Positions 53,481 through 62,239 of a stretch of DNA of 64,000 bases are shown piece by piece. The stretch lies in the NCBI GenBank assembly GCA_943908365.1, contig CALTTH010000016.1, forward strand, positions 4,853-68,852, in the 5' to 3' direction. This DNA is from an uncultured Hyphomicrobiales bacterium (lineage in GTDB: Bacteria; Pseudomonadota; Alphaproteobacteria; Rhizobiales; Rhizobiaceae). Numbering within the stretch: position 1 is the stretch's first letter; the number at the start of each line of letters is the position of its first letter. A program made the position numbers and the translations under genes. The notes beneath the pieces were generated by a model. The model saw only the letters and a program-made list of their open reading frames with translations, was not told the origin of the DNA and ran no database searches.

Positions 53481-54044
53481 TCAGTCTTTTTTCCAATCTT
53501 TCAACACCGCGAAGGGCGAAGGTTTTTTGTCTTCCATCGGCGTCTTCTCGCCGTATCCGTCGAAATCGATACCGTCTTTGCGCGGATAGGGATCAATTGC
53601 GAGAGCAGCAAATTCCGCAACGACCACGCCGACATCGATTGTGTCACCGACAAACTGATCGGGGATATCCGGACCGTCCGGATCGAGCACGATCTCACCG
53701 TCTTCATTCGTCGTCATGCGCGCGAGCTTCGAACCTTCCGGCACAAAAATCTGCTCAACCTTTTCGTCGATCACGCTCGGCACAGGCTCAAGCGTTACCA
53801 CACAAGCCTGCGTGATACCGGCCTGCACCTGACCCTTGATCCTGATCCCGTCCCTTTTCCAACGGGTGACCTGCAATTCGCTTTTGAGATAATCTACCGA
53901 CAGGACGTTCCAGAATTTTGCCAGCGCCTTCAGTTCTTCCGGGCTAGCCTCGAGACCAATCCTGACCGGATTGGCAGAAATATGACCTACCTTGACGGGA
54001 TAGGAAAAGGGCGCGTCATCATTGGCCGCATGGGGCGATTTCAT
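53481..54044 (-). CDS. DUF177 (YceD-like) protein
   Basis: 187 aa from ATG 54044 (GAGG 7 bases upstream). DUF177 pattern: FSYPVKVGHISANPVRIGLEASPEELKALAKFW, VQAGITQACVVTLEPVPSVIDEKVEQIFVPEG and GDTIDVGVVVAEFAALAIDPYPRKDG. YceD-type proteins are needed for 23S rRNA accumulation in plants and some bacteria. Encoded upstream of plsX and 11 bp downstream of the cytochrome bc1 chaperone gene, as in other alphaproteobacteria. Confidence 0.92.
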   Translation of the reverse strand: MKSPHAANDDAPFSYPVKVGHISANPVRIGLEASPEELKALAKFWNVLSVDYLKSELQVTRWKRDGIRIKGQVQAGITQACVVTLEPVPSVIDEKVEQIFVPEGSKLARMTTNEDGEIVLDPDGPDIPDQFVGDTIDVGVVVAEFAALAIDPYPRKDGIDFDGYGEKTPMEDKKPSPFAVLKDWKKD

Positions 54045-54055
54045 TGAAAACCTCA

Positions 54056-54592
54056 CTAATCCGGTGAAGGCAGCGTGACAGTTCCCGTCGCCACAGCGTC
54101 TTCCGGCTGCGCAGACAGCATCTCCGACGCCGACATCATCCATTTCGAAAGCGCGCGCATATCCGGCGCGTTCTCATCTGCCTGGGGATATATATTGCGA
54201 CGGAGCGCTGCCGCAAGTGCATCGGCATCCGCACCGTCGATTGCAGCGGCATAGGATTCCAGCCTGCCGTAGAACATGCCCGCAAATTTCTTCATGCGTT
54301 TCGGCACGCCCTGGTCGCCAACGCCCAGTTCCCGCATCGAATGGTCCAGATCCTGGAAGAAGGCATCGACGATCTCCTGAGCGATTTCCTGACCGCTGAC
54401 CGATGCGCCTTTGGTGCGGCGAAAATACAGAATCATGATGATGGCCAACATTTCGAAACGGCCCATGACCGTGTCGGGAACGCCCATGTGCAGATAGAAG
54501 CCCGGCTGGCGAGCGGCCTGCGTCAGTATCGAATATTGGCGATCAACGATGGCGCGATTGTTGTTTTTCTTTCTGAAAAGCCCAAAAACCAT
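54056..54592 (-). CDS. Ubiquinol-cytochrome c chaperone (CBP3 family)
   Basis: 178 aa. Family pattern: LFRKKNNNRAIVDRQYSILTQAARQPGFYLHMGVPDTVMGRFEMLAIIMILYFRRTKG, then DAFFQDLDHSMRELGVGDQGVPKRMKKFAGMFYGRLESYAAAI. CBP3 proteins aid cytochrome b maturation in complex III. ATG 54592 starts the usual MVFGLFRKK; the frame is open to 54658, and the ribosome site is weak. Divergent from bamE. Confidence 0.9.
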   Translation of the reverse strand: MVFGLFRKKNNNRAIVDRQYSILTQAARQPGFYLHMGVPDTVMGRFEMLAIIMILYFRRTKGASVSGQEIAQEIVDAFFQDLDHSMRELGVGDQGVPKRMKKFAGMFYGRLESYAAAIDGADADALAAALRRNIYPQADENAPDMRALSKWMMSASEMLSAQPEDAVATGTVTLPSPD

Positions 54593-54866
54593 CGAAAAAT
54601 CCGGATATCGACCGACGAAATCGTGTCTCGCCCATCGCACTTGTTGCATGATTGTCAAAGCTGGTTTACCGAAGCATCCGAGAATTGCAATGCCGTGTCA
54701 GTCACGTTCATCATCGTGCTGAAACAGTCAAGGATAGGCGCCAGGAGGCGGTGCCGGTTTCTGAAACATGTTGCATTCCATGGTGAAACGGGGAATTCCT
54801 GTCCCCGGATTGACATAATCGTGTGTACAGAAGCGGTACGACACGCAATGCCGGAAGGTGCCATTC

Positions 54867-55397
54867 ATGATCGCAGTCGGGGAAACGCAGGTGAACAAGC
54901 AGAAGTCGGCGGACAAGACCAAGTTTTTGAGCAGAGCCGTCATCGCCGTTGCTGTTGCCTCGAGCCTGCTGACGGCCTGCTCCAGCACCACGGACGTTTT
55001 CCATAACGGCTATGTGCTGGACGAACAGTCGCTGCAACTGATCCCTGTCGGCTCCAGCCGCGAACAGGTGCTGCTGACCATGGGTACGCCGTCGACGACG
55101 GCGACTTTCGGTAATGAGGTTTTCTACTACATCTCGCAGAAGCGCGTTCGCAAAGCGGCTTTCATGAAGCCGCAGCTGGTTGAGCAGAACATTCTGGCCA
55201 TCTACTTCGACAAGAACGGCGTCGTCGCGCAAAAGGCGAACTATACGCTTCAGGACGGCAAGGTGTTCGACAGCATTTCGCGCACCACGCCGACCGGCGG
55301 CAGGGATCTCACCTTCCTGCAACAACTGCTGTCTGGTGGCCCTGCCGGTGCTGGCATCGCCAAGAGCATTCTTGGCGGCAACAACAGCGCGTTCTGA
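54867..55397 (+). CDS. bamE: Outer membrane assembly lipoprotein BamE (SmpA/OmlA)
   Basis: 176 aa from ATG 54867. Lipoprotein signal with lipobox LLTACSS, then the BamE fold: YVLDEQSLQLIPVGSSREQVLLTMGTPSTTATFGNEVFYYISQKRVRKAAFMKPQLVEQNILAIYFDKNGVVAQ. Part of the BAM complex that inserts outer-membrane beta-barrels. GGAAGG 8 bases before 54867 supports this start, giving a long n-region; GTG 54891 with GGGG upstream is the alternative and gives a more normal signal peptide. Followed by a strong terminator. Confidence 0.92.
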   Translation: MIAVGETQVNKQKSADKTKFLSRAVIAVAVASSLLTACSSTTDVFHNGYVLDEQSLQLIPVGSSREQVLLTMGTPSTTATFGNEVFYYISQKRVRKAAFMKPQLVEQNILAIYFDKNGVVAQKANYTLQDGKVFDSISRTTPTGGRDLTFLQQLLSGGPAGAGIAKSILGGNNSAF

Positions 55398-55420
55398 CGC
55401 GAGACATATCGATAGTTTCG

Positions 55421-55454
55421 AAAAAGCCGGCGTCAAATCGACGCCGGCTTTTTT
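55421..55454 (+). terminator. Intrinsic terminator of bamE
   Basis: AAAAAGCCGGCGTC and GACGCCGGCTTTTTT form a long perfect stem around a short AAAT/C loop, with T-runs on both strands, so it can act in both directions. Confidence 0.93.
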
Positions 55455-55472
55455 GTTCGGCAATAAACCCAG

Positions 55473-55694
55473 TTACAGGACAGGACGTTCGCTGCGCGCT
55501 GCGATCAACCACAGTATCAGCGAAAGGAGAACACCGGCATCGCGCCACGTGACGGCTCCGTAGGCTGACCAGAACGTCTTCCCGACACCAATGGCGGCAG
55601 CGCCTGCTGCGGATTTCAGCGGGCGCGAATATCCGCCAGCAGCCGAGATCAAGACGACTTTCAAGGCGAAGGTGGGACCCGCGCCGAAATCCAT
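55473..55694 (-). CDS. Hypothetical small protein (73 aa)
   Basis: 73 codons with host-like third-position GC. The C-terminal half has one hydrophobic stretch (WRDAGVLLSLILWLIAA). Not recognised, and no ribosome site is obvious before ATG 55694; the frame continues upstream to 55790. Shares the bidirectional bamE terminator. Could be real or a decayed gene. Confidence 0.4.
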   Translation of the reverse strand: MDFGAGPTFALKVVLISAAGGYSRPLKSAAGAAAIGVGKTFWSAYGAVTWRDAGVLLSLILWLIAARSERPVL

Positions 55695-55792
55695 AGTGCC
55701 GTAAGTGCGACAACCCGCGCGGCGGCGAAGCACTGACTGTCTTCGAACGCCTTTTTCCCGAAAATTCGAAGATTGTTCTTCAAAGCCCACCG

Positions 55793-56020
55793 GTGGACTG
55801 CGTCAGGCAGGACAGGCCCTGCACCGTAACGATCAGATTGAGAGCGCCCGATGGGCATGTGATGCAGACACTCGAAACCAAGGTGGCATCCGACACGGAT
55901 CAATCGCTGCTTCCGGCAAAGCCGCTGGTAGTCGGTCCGCTCTACGCGCCGAACCCAGATGTGTTTCGCAATGATGGCATAACGGACATGAGGCCTGTGC
56001 AGGACTGCCCGACGTTGTGA
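55793..56020 (+). pseudogene. Possible 5'-truncated gene fragment
   Basis: The frame from 55793 (GTG) reads DCVRQDRPCTVTIRLRAPDGHVMQTLETKV and PLVVGPLYAPNPDVF, looks coding, and is preceded in frame by further sensible residues (LTVFERLFPENSKIVLQSPP) back to a stop at 55694. There is no ATG, signal peptide or ribosome site, so it appears to be the C-terminal part of a lost gene. Family not recognised. Confidence 0.4.
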
Positions 56021-56055
56021 AATTGACCGTCCTCACTCACCGCGAGAGGACAGAC

Positions 56056-56081
56056 AAAAACGGGGCCGTTTCCGACCCCGC
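56056..56081 (-). terminator. Intrinsic terminator of ndk
   Basis: Minus strand CGGGGTCG-GAAA-CGGCCCCG (one G-T pair, GNRA loop) followed by TTTTT, about 33 bases after the ndk stop. Confidence 0.88.
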
Positions 56082-56113
56082 TTTTCAATGCATTCAGCTT
56101 AACAGCCGATAAA

Positions 56114-56536
56114 TCAGCCGACGATTTCGGTTTCTGCGAACCAATAGGCGATTTCCTGGGCAGCGGTTTCAGGGGCGTCGGAACCGTGGACCGAGTTCTC
56201 GCCGATGGAGAGAGCGAAGGTCTTGCGGATGGTGCCTTCGGCAGCCTGTGCAGGGTTGGTTGCGCCCATGATCTCGCGGTTCTTGAGGATGGCGTTTTCG
56301 CCTTCCAGAACCTGAACGATGGTCGGGCCGGAGGTCATGCCTTCAACCAGTTCGCCGAAGAAAGGACGTTCCTTGTGAACGGCGTAGAAGCCTTCTGCTT
56401 CGCGCTTGCTCATCCAGACGCGCTTGGATGCGATAACGCGCAGGCCGTTTTCTTCAAAAACCTTGGTGATGGCGCCAGTGAGGTTGCGCTTGGTTGCGTC
56501 CGGCTTGATCATCGAGAATGTGCGTTCAATCGCCAT
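56114..56536 (-). CDS. ndk: Nucleoside-diphosphate kinase
   Basis: 140 aa. Transfers phosphate between nucleoside tri- and diphosphates through a phospho-histidine. Pattern: ERTFSMIKPDATKRNLTGAI, MTSGPTIVQVLEGENAI, MGATNPAQAAEGTIRK and the catalytic His in GENSVHGSDAPETAAQEI (about residue 117). Monocistronic with its own terminator. Confidence 0.98.
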   Translation of the reverse strand: MAIERTFSMIKPDATKRNLTGAITKVFEENGLRVIASKRVWMSKREAEGFYAVHKERPFFGELVEGMTSGPTIVQVLEGENAILKNREIMGATNPAQAAEGTIRKTFALSIGENSVHGSDAPETAAQEIAYWFAETEIVG

Positions 56537-56638
56537 TATTGCGGTTCCTTGTCATAGAAAGAAAGTGGGCGGTGTTTACCCGCCCAAACGCCCGAAAACA
56601 AGGGGGCTTTCCGTAATTGCCATAGGCTGCGTGACATT

Positions 56639-57328
56639 TCACGCGGCTGTCACACTGCGCCCCTTTGCGCCGTGCAGATCGAGGCAGCGTTCGAACCAGT
56701 CACGGACGGGATCTTTCGCGGCAAAGAGATCGACGCCGCTGGCGATCCTTGACCACTGAAGGGCGCCGAAGACGATGTAGTCGGCAAAGAGTGGGCTTTC
56801 CCCTCCGAGGAAGGGCTGACGGCCCAACATCTTGCGGATCGGCTCCAAGCGTGCGGGGAAAGCGGCGATCTCCGCGTCACGCTCCGCAATTACCTCTTCC
56901 AAAGCCGCACCTAACATCCTTGTGCGGCTTTCGCGGAAGTAAGCCTGGTCCTGATCATCCAGCATATCGTGAATATCGAGAAGCGCGATCCGAACGACGG
57001 CCGGATGGAGTTGCGTTTGCGACCAGCTTTCGACGAAGCGGGACAATGCCTTGCCGCCCTCCCCATTGAAGAGCGACGGCTGATCGGGGTAGGCCTCGTC
57101 CAAATAAACAGCGATATCGAAGCTGTCCTTTACCAGCGTGTCGCCGTCGCGCAGAACCGGCACAGTTTTCGAAAAGCCGTTTTCGATGCCGGGGATCGCG
57201 GTGAAGGCAAGCGGACGCTCTTCGAAATCCAGCCCCTTATGCGCCAGCGACAAAACGGTTTTCCAGCAATGGGGCGAAAACGGACGGCTGATGTCACGGC
57301 CGCAGAGCGTGTAAAGCGTAATCGACAT
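56639..57328 (-). CDS. Glutathione S-transferase family protein
   Basis: 229 aa. The N-terminal thioredoxin-like domain has FSPHCWKTVLSLAHKGLDFEERPL (with a CxxS/T-like SPHCW), SKTVPVLRDGDTLVKDSFDIAVYLDEAYPD (glutathione site). The C-terminal helical domain contains MLGRQPFLGGESPLFADYIVFGAL. Resembles the beta-etherase/LigE-like or general GST branch. AGGAG is 5 bases before ATG 57328. Not part of an obvious operon. Substrate unknown. Confidence 0.9.
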   Translation of the reverse strand: MSITLYTLCGRDISRPFSPHCWKTVLSLAHKGLDFEERPLAFTAIPGIENGFSKTVPVLRDGDTLVKDSFDIAVYLDEAYPDQPSLFNGEGGKALSRFVESWSQTQLHPAVVRIALLDIHDMLDDQDQAYFRESRTRMLGAALEEVIAERDAEIAAFPARLEPIRKMLGRQPFLGGESPLFADYIVFGALQWSRIASGVDLFAAKDPVRDWFERCLDLHGAKGRSVTAA

Positions 57329-57444
57329 GGTCACTCCTGTTTTGATGACCCCATTGAACAGGCTGACGCGGCGAAAATCAAACCACCAGTCTTCATATCT
57401 GCCATCACGGAGTTTGAAGAGACGTTGTTCTCGTGAAGCGAAGG

Positions 57445-58203
57445 TCAGAACCTGTAGAGGAAAAGCCTCGTGCGACGGGCATCATCGACCTCCAGGATAT
57501 TGAGCGGCGCCACACCCGGGACCTCGAAACTGTTGGAGACCAGGATCGTTCCCGGACGCATCTCCGCCTTTGCCTTTTCGTAAAGGCCGGGCATCGGTAC
57601 CGGCGACAGGAAACAGTAGACCACATCATATTGGGAAAGATCCGCATCCCACAGGCTCTCGTAGCGGATCGCCGCATTGGGACGGCGGATGAGCGCTACC
57701 CAGAGCTTGGAGACCAGTGTCAGGAGCGGTGCGGTCTCATAACCGTCCACCTGAACGGTGGGATGATGCTCCGCTAAGAAGGTAACGATGCCGCCGGCAC
57801 CACTGCCCAGATCGGCGACGCGGCGGGCATGTTCCCGCGCCACAAGATCACCGATCGCTTTCCAGGTCTGGCGATTGGTCATGTAGAACGGCACCTGCTC
57901 CTTGGCACCATTCCAGAAGACCAGCACGCAGGCGATGAAGGCCACGCCATAGGCCCAGGCCGGGACGACGTCATTGTAAACGATGGCGAAGGGAAGCAGG
58001 ATTTGCACCGGCACCCAGAACCACCAGAGGCCAAGGAGCCGCCCGATCAGCGCCGACAGAAGGCCCTGTATCAGCAGGATTTCGGAAAGCCCGAGCGGCA
58101 GCCGCCAGCCCATGCGCTGCACAAGAACGAAACCACCCAGCACGATCGCCTGAGAGAGAACGAGCCTGACAAGGTTCAAGATGGGCTGGAGAATTCGGCT
58201 CAT
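57445..58203 (-). CDS. Membrane-anchored SAM-dependent methyltransferase
   Basis: 252 aa. Four N-terminal hydrophobic helices (about residues 10-100, for example LSQAIVLGGFVLVQ and LLPFAIVYNDVVPAWAYGVAFIACVLVFW) precede a class I methyltransferase domain with motif I VADLGSGAGGIVTFLAEHHP and VDGYETAPLL, then YDVVYCFLSPVPM and PGTILVSNSFEVPG. Substrate unknown; the anchor suggests a lipid or membrane protein target. The long upstream frame is spurious; ATG 58203 opens the hydrophobic part. Divergent from the ABC-F gene. Confidence 0.8.
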   Translation of the reverse strand: MSRILQPILNLVRLVLSQAIVLGGFVLVQRMGWRLPLGLSEILLIQGLLSALIGRLLGLWWFWVPVQILLPFAIVYNDVVPAWAYGVAFIACVLVFWNGAKEQVPFYMTNRQTWKAIGDLVAREHARRVADLGSGAGGIVTFLAEHHPTVQVDGYETAPLLTLVSKLWVALIRRPNAAIRYESLWDADLSQYDVVYCFLSPVPMPGLYEKAKAEMRPGTILVSNSFEVPGVAPLNILEVDDARRTRLFLYRF

Positions 58204-58317
58204 GAATGGGTTCTTCGTGACGGCATCGCAACCTCCCCTGTCTAGAAGGCCATGATGGCGCGGGGCTTGCCTCTGTCCCATCTTGCAAGCTCCGGGAAAC
58301 TCGGCCAAAAGGCTGGC

Positions 58318-60201
58318 ATGATTACGATTACCGACCTTTCCGCCCGTATCGCAGGCCGCCTGCTTCTCGACAATGCCAGCGTCTCGCTGCCTGATGGCGT
58401 GAAGGCCGGTCTGGTGGGGCGCAATGGCGCTGGGAAATCGACGCTGTTTCGCGTCATCACCGGGGATCTCGGTTCTGAAAGCGGCAGCGTCACCATTCCA
58501 AAGCATGCGCGCATCGGCCAAGTGGCGCAGGAAGCACCGGGGACGGAAGATTCGCTGATCTCCATTGTTCTTGCCGCTGACAAGGAGCGGGCAGCGCTGC
58601 TGCAGGAATCCGAAACGGCAACGGATCCGAACAGGATTGCGGAAATCCAGATGCGACTTGTCGATATCGACGCGCATTCGGCGGAAGCGCGTGCATCAGC
58701 CATTCTCGCCGGTCTCGGTTTCGATCAGGAGGCGCAGCTGCGTCCCGCCTCTTCCTTCTCCGGCGGCTGGCGCATGCGCGTGGCGCTGGCCTCGGTTCTC
58801 TTCGCCGAGCCCGATCTTCTGCTGCTCGACGAACCAACCAACTATCTCGACCTGGAAGGCACCTTGTGGCTGGAGGATTACATCCGCCGCTACCCGCACA
58901 CTGTCATCATCATCAGCCATGACCGCGATCTTTTGAACAATGCGGTCAACTCGATCATCCATCTGGATCAGAAGAAGCTGACCTTCTATCGCGGCGGATA
59001 CGATTCCTTCGAGCGGCAGAAGGCTGAAGCCGACGAGCTGCAGATGAAGGCAAAGGTAAAGAGCGATGCAGCGCGCAAGCATCTGCAAAGCTATATTGAC
59101 CGTTTCCGTTACAAGGCCTCCAAGGCCAAGCAGGCGCAAAGCCGGATCAAGGCGCTAGAGCGGATGGGCACCGTTGCCGCCGTTATCGAGGATCACGTCC
59201 AGCCGATCACATTTCCGGAGCCGGAAAAGCAGCCCGCCTCGCCGATTGTCGCGATCCAGAGCGGTGTCGTGGGTTACGAAACGGGCAAACCGATCCTCAA
59301 GGGTCTGAACTTGCGCATCGACAATGACGACCGCATCGCGTTGCTTGGCTCCAACGGTAACGGCAAATCCACCTTCGCCAAGTTCATTTCCGGACGCCTG
59401 CCCGCGCAGGCCGGCGATCTGCGCATCGCGCCGGGCCTGAAGATCGGCTTCTTTGCTCAGCACCAGTTGGACGATCTGGTGCCCAACGAAACGCCGGTGG
59501 AGCATGTGCGCAAGCTGATGCCGCAGGCGGCGGAAGCGCAGGTGCGCTCACGCGTTGCGCAGATGGGCCTTGCGACGGAAAAGATGTCGACCGCCGCCAA
59601 GGATTTGTCGGGCGGTGAGAAAGCCCGTCTGCTGATGGGGCTTGCGGCCTTCCACGCGCCGAACCTGCTGATCCTTGACGAACCGACCAACCATCTCGAT
59701 ATCGACAGCCGTCGGGCGCTGATCGAGGCCCTGAATGATTACGATGGTGCCGTAATCCTGATTTCACACGACAGGCATCTCATCGAAGCCACCGTGGACC
59801 GTCTCTGGCTGGTGAACAATGGCACGGTGACGAGCTTCGAAGGCGATATGGAAGAATATCGCGACATCGTCATCGCCTCCGGCAAGAAAAAGGATGAGAA
59901 GGTCGAAACCGCAAGCGATCAGGCGTCCAAGGCGGATCAGCGCAAAGCCAATGCCGAAAAGCGCGCACAGCTTGCGCCGCTGAAGAAAAAGATCAACGAA
60001 ATTGAATCGTTGACGGCAAAGCTTGAGAAACAGATTCAAGCTCTCGACACGGAGCTTGCCGATCCGACGCTGTATGAAAAGGCGCCGGCCAAAGCAGCAG
60101 AAAAGGTCAAGCAGCGCGGTGAAGCGGCTGCCAAGCTTTCTGCGGCAGAAGAACAGTGGTTGTTGTTGTCCAGCGAATATGAAGAAGCCATGGCTGGATA
60201 A
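58318..60201 (+). CDS. ABC-F family ATPase (ribosome-associated type)
   Basis: 627 aa with two ABC domains and no membrane segments. Domain 1: Walker A GLVGRNGAGKST, signature SFSGGWRMRVALA, Walker B LLLLDEPTNYLDLEG. Linker (about 230-310): the P-site tRNA interaction motif region with KSDAARKHLQSYIDRFRYKASKAKQAQSRIKALERM. Domain 2: LLGSNGNGKST, DLSGGEKARLLMG, LILDEPTNHLDID. A C-terminal coiled coil (about 525-627) resembles Uup/YheS. These proteins act in translation, not transport. ATG 58318 follows AAGG by 5 bases; the frame is open upstream to 58252. Confidence 0.92.
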   Translation: MITITDLSARIAGRLLLDNASVSLPDGVKAGLVGRNGAGKSTLFRVITGDLGSESGSVTIPKHARIGQVAQEAPGTEDSLISIVLAADKERAALLQESETATDPNRIAEIQMRLVDIDAHSAEARASAILAGLGFDQEAQLRPASSFSGGWRMRVALASVLFAEPDLLLLDEPTNYLDLEGTLWLEDYIRRYPHTVIIISHDRDLLNNAVNSIIHLDQKKLTFYRGGYDSFERQKAEADELQMKAKVKSDAARKHLQSYIDRFRYKASKAKQAQSRIKALERMGTVAAVIEDHVQPITFPEPEKQPASPIVAIQSGVVGYETGKPILKGLNLRIDNDDRIALLGSNGNGKSTFAKFISGRLPAQAGDLRIAPGLKIGFFAQHQLDDLVPNETPVEHVRKLMPQAAEAQVRSRVAQMGLATEKMSTAAKDLSGGEKARLLMGLAAFHAPNLLILDEPTNHLDIDSRRALIEALNDYDGAVILISHDRHLIEATVDRLWLVNNGTVTSFEGDMEEYRDIVIASGKKKDEKVETASDQASKADQRKANAEKRAQLAPLKKKINEIESLTAKLEKQIQALDTELADPTLYEKAPAKAAEKVKQRGEAAAKLSAAEEQWLLLSSEYEEAMAG

Positions 60202-60254
60202 ATCAAACGTTACTTTCCAGGAAAGGAAGTAACGGGCCGTTAACCATAATCAGA

Positions 60255-60296
60255 GAAAGCTCGGCAACAACGTCACCCCTGATTTGCCGAGCTTTC
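60255..60296 (+). promoter_or_regulatory. Perfect 13-bp stem-loop abutting the polysaccharide deacetylase start codon
   Basis: GAAAGCTCGGCAA (60255-60267) pairs perfectly with TTGCCGAGCTTTC (60284-60296), loop 16 bases. The right arm ends 1 base before the ATG at 60298 and covers the whole ribosome-binding window, so folding would block initiation. No T-run follows, which argues against a simple terminator for the ABC-F gene. Confidence 0.65.
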
Positions 60297-60297
60297 C

Positions 60298-61140
60298 ATG
60301 CGCTTCTCCTCACTCTTCGTGTCCGCAGCCATCGCGCTGTGCCTTTCCAGTTGCGCAGGCAAGCCGCAGGCCGAAGGGTCGCTGAAAAGCTCCTTCGCGG
60401 CCACCATGCCTGACAAGCCGGCAGCGGGCGCACATGATCCGATCGCGCTATCGCCAGCAGCGTGGATGCGTCCTCGCAATCCGATGGGCCTGGCCGGCCG
60501 TGATATCGAAGTGTCGTCGCTGAAAGACATTGCGCTTGCCAACAAGGAAGTCGTGCTGAGCTTCGACGATGGCCCGGCGCCGGGCAAAACTGAGCGGATT
60601 CTTGCGACACTGAACGAGTTCGGCGTGAAGGCTACCTTCCTGATGGTCGGAGAAATGGCGCAACACTATCCCGACATCGCCAAGAAGGTCGTGGCCGAAG
60701 GGCACACGATCGGCAGCCACACCTTCAGCCATCCCAACCTGCGCAACCTGACCTTCGACCGGGCGCTGGCGGAAGTGGCAAAGGGTGAAAAGGCCGTAGC
60801 GAAGGCGACGGATACGGATGCGATGTTCTTCCGCTTCCCCTACCTGTCGGATAACCGCAACCTGCGGCAGATGGTCTCCGAGCGCGGTCTCGTCATCATG
60901 GACGTCCAGGTGGATTCCAAGGACTATTTTTCCGATACACCTGCGCTTGTCGCGTCGCGCACCATTGCCGCCCTTCGCCATCGCGGCAGCGGTATCATCC
61001 TGATGCATGACATTCACAAGCGCACAGCCACTATGCTGCCAGCGCTGCTGACCCAGTTGAAAGCTGAGGGCTACAAGGTGGTGCATCTGGTCTACAAGAA
61101 GCCGGCCCACAAGCCTCTGCTTGTTGCATCCGCCAGCTGA
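60298..61140 (+). CDS. Polysaccharide deacetylase lipoprotein (NodB homology)
   Basis: 280 aa. A lipoprotein signal (FVSAAIALCLSSCAG) is followed by a NodB-type carbohydrate esterase 4 domain: VVLSFDDGPAPGKTERILATLNEFGVKATFLMVGEM (motif 1 Asp-Asp), EGHTIGSHTFSHPNL (motif 2 HxxxH), FFRFPYLSDNR (motif 3) and GIILMHDIHKRT (motif 5). Metal ligands are intact. It probably removes N-acetyl groups from a cell-surface glycan. The only sensible start lies directly after a 13-bp hairpin. Confidence 0.9.
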   Translation: MRFSSLFVSAAIALCLSSCAGKPQAEGSLKSSFAATMPDKPAAGAHDPIALSPAAWMRPRNPMGLAGRDIEVSSLKDIALANKEVVLSFDDGPAPGKTERILATLNEFGVKATFLMVGEMAQHYPDIAKKVVAEGHTIGSHTFSHPNLRNLTFDRALAEVAKGEKAVAKATDTDAMFFRFPYLSDNRNLRQMVSERGLVIMDVQVDSKDYFSDTPALVASRTIAALRHRGSGIILMHDIHKRTATMLPALLTQLKAEGYKVVHLVYKKPAHKPLLVASAS

Positions 61141-61239
61141 TTTTGCACTGGCAGCGCCGAGCAACGGCTTGCCCGGCCGCCCGTTTCTGATACAAGGCAT
61201 AAAGTATTATTTTTAGAGCATCACACGGGTCTTAAAAGC

Positions 61240-62166
61240 ATGTCAGCCATCAAGCTTGCCATCGTCGGCGTCGGCAAAATCGTTCGCGATCAGCATCTTC
61301 CAGCCATCGCCGCCAATGCGGATTTCGACCTTGTCGCGACGGCCAGCCGTCATGGTACTGTGGAAGGCGTGCCATCCCACCACACGATCGAAGAGCTGAT
61401 CGCTGCCGTGCCGGACGTCACCGCCGTGTCGCTTTGCATGCCGCCGCAATATCGCTACGAGGCAGCCTATACGGCGCTCAACGCCGGCAAGCATGTCTTC
61501 CTCGAAAAGCCGCCTGGGGCAACGCTTTCGGAAGTGCAGGATCTTGTTCGCCTGGCGGATTCGAAGGGCCTGTCGCTGTTTGCAAGCTGGCATTCGCGCT
61601 ATGCGCCAGCCGTCGAAGCCGCAAAGAGCTTCCTGGCTTCCACCAAGATCAACAGCGTTCACGTCATCTGGAAGGAAGATGTGCGCCACTGGCACCCGAA
61701 CCAGGAATGGATATGGCAGGCTGGCGGTCTCGGTGTCTTCGACCCCGGCATCAATGCGCTGTCGATCATCACCCATATCCTGCCACGCGCGCTGTTCATC
61801 ACCAAGGCGACGCTGGAATTCCCGGAGAATCGCGACGCACCGATTGCCGCCGACATCCACTTCTCCGACCTGACGAAGATGCCGGTGCACGCCGAATTCG
61901 ACTGGCGCCAGACGGGCAAGCAGAGCTGGGATATCGTTGCTGAAACGGAAGCCGGTCAGATGGTTCTCTCCGAAGGCGGCGCGAAGCTCTCGATCAATGG
62001 CGAACTGAAATTTGCAGAGCCGGAGCGCGAATACCCTGCCCTTTACGAGCGCTTTGCCGAGATCATCAAGGCTAAGACATCCGACGTCGATCTCGCACCG
62101 CTGACCCACGTCGCCGATGCGTTTCTGCTCGGTCGCCACAAGTTCGTGGATTCCTTCTACGACTGA
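61240..62166 (+). CDS. D-galactose / L-arabinose 1-dehydrogenase (Gfo/Idh/MocA family)
   Basis: 308 aa. Rossmann start KLAIVGVGKIVRDQHLPAIAANADF, then HVFLEKPPGATLSEVQDL with the catalytic Lys of EKP, FASWHSRYAPAVEAAK, and VIWKEDVRHWHPNQEWIWQAGGLGVFDPGINALSI. These stretches closely follow the Azospirillum L-arabinose 1-dehydrogenase, as recalled. It oxidises aldose C1 to the lactone with NAD(P)+, feeding a non-phosphorylative pathway. The IlvD/Edd dehydratase end at the right edge would be the next enzyme in such a route. A terminator follows. Confidence 0.85.
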   Translation: MSAIKLAIVGVGKIVRDQHLPAIAANADFDLVATASRHGTVEGVPSHHTIEELIAAVPDVTAVSLCMPPQYRYEAAYTALNAGKHVFLEKPPGATLSEVQDLVRLADSKGLSLFASWHSRYAPAVEAAKSFLASTKINSVHVIWKEDVRHWHPNQEWIWQAGGLGVFDPGINALSIITHILPRALFITKATLEFPENRDAPIAADIHFSDLTKMPVHAEFDWRQTGKQSWDIVAETEAGQMVLSEGGAKLSINGELKFAEPEREYPALYERFAEIIKAKTSDVDLAPLTHVADAFLLGRHKFVDSFYD

Positions 62167-62197
62167 TAGCGGTCGTCGACGAGTTTAGCCGATGGAC

Positions 62198-62228
62198 AAA
62201 TGGCCGGGACGAACCCGGCCATTTTCTT
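62198..62228 (+). terminator. Intrinsic terminator of the aldose dehydrogenase gene
   Basis: AAATGGCCGGG-ACGAA-CCCGGCCATTT followed by TCTTT, 31 bases after the stop. Confidence 0.9.
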
Positions 62229-62239
62229 TATGAATGATC

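Noticed and set aside
57445..58677. 410-residue form of the methyltransferase
   Set aside because: Residues before MSRILQP are non-family, overlap the ABC-F gene in antisense and lack a signal; ATG 58203 is preferred.
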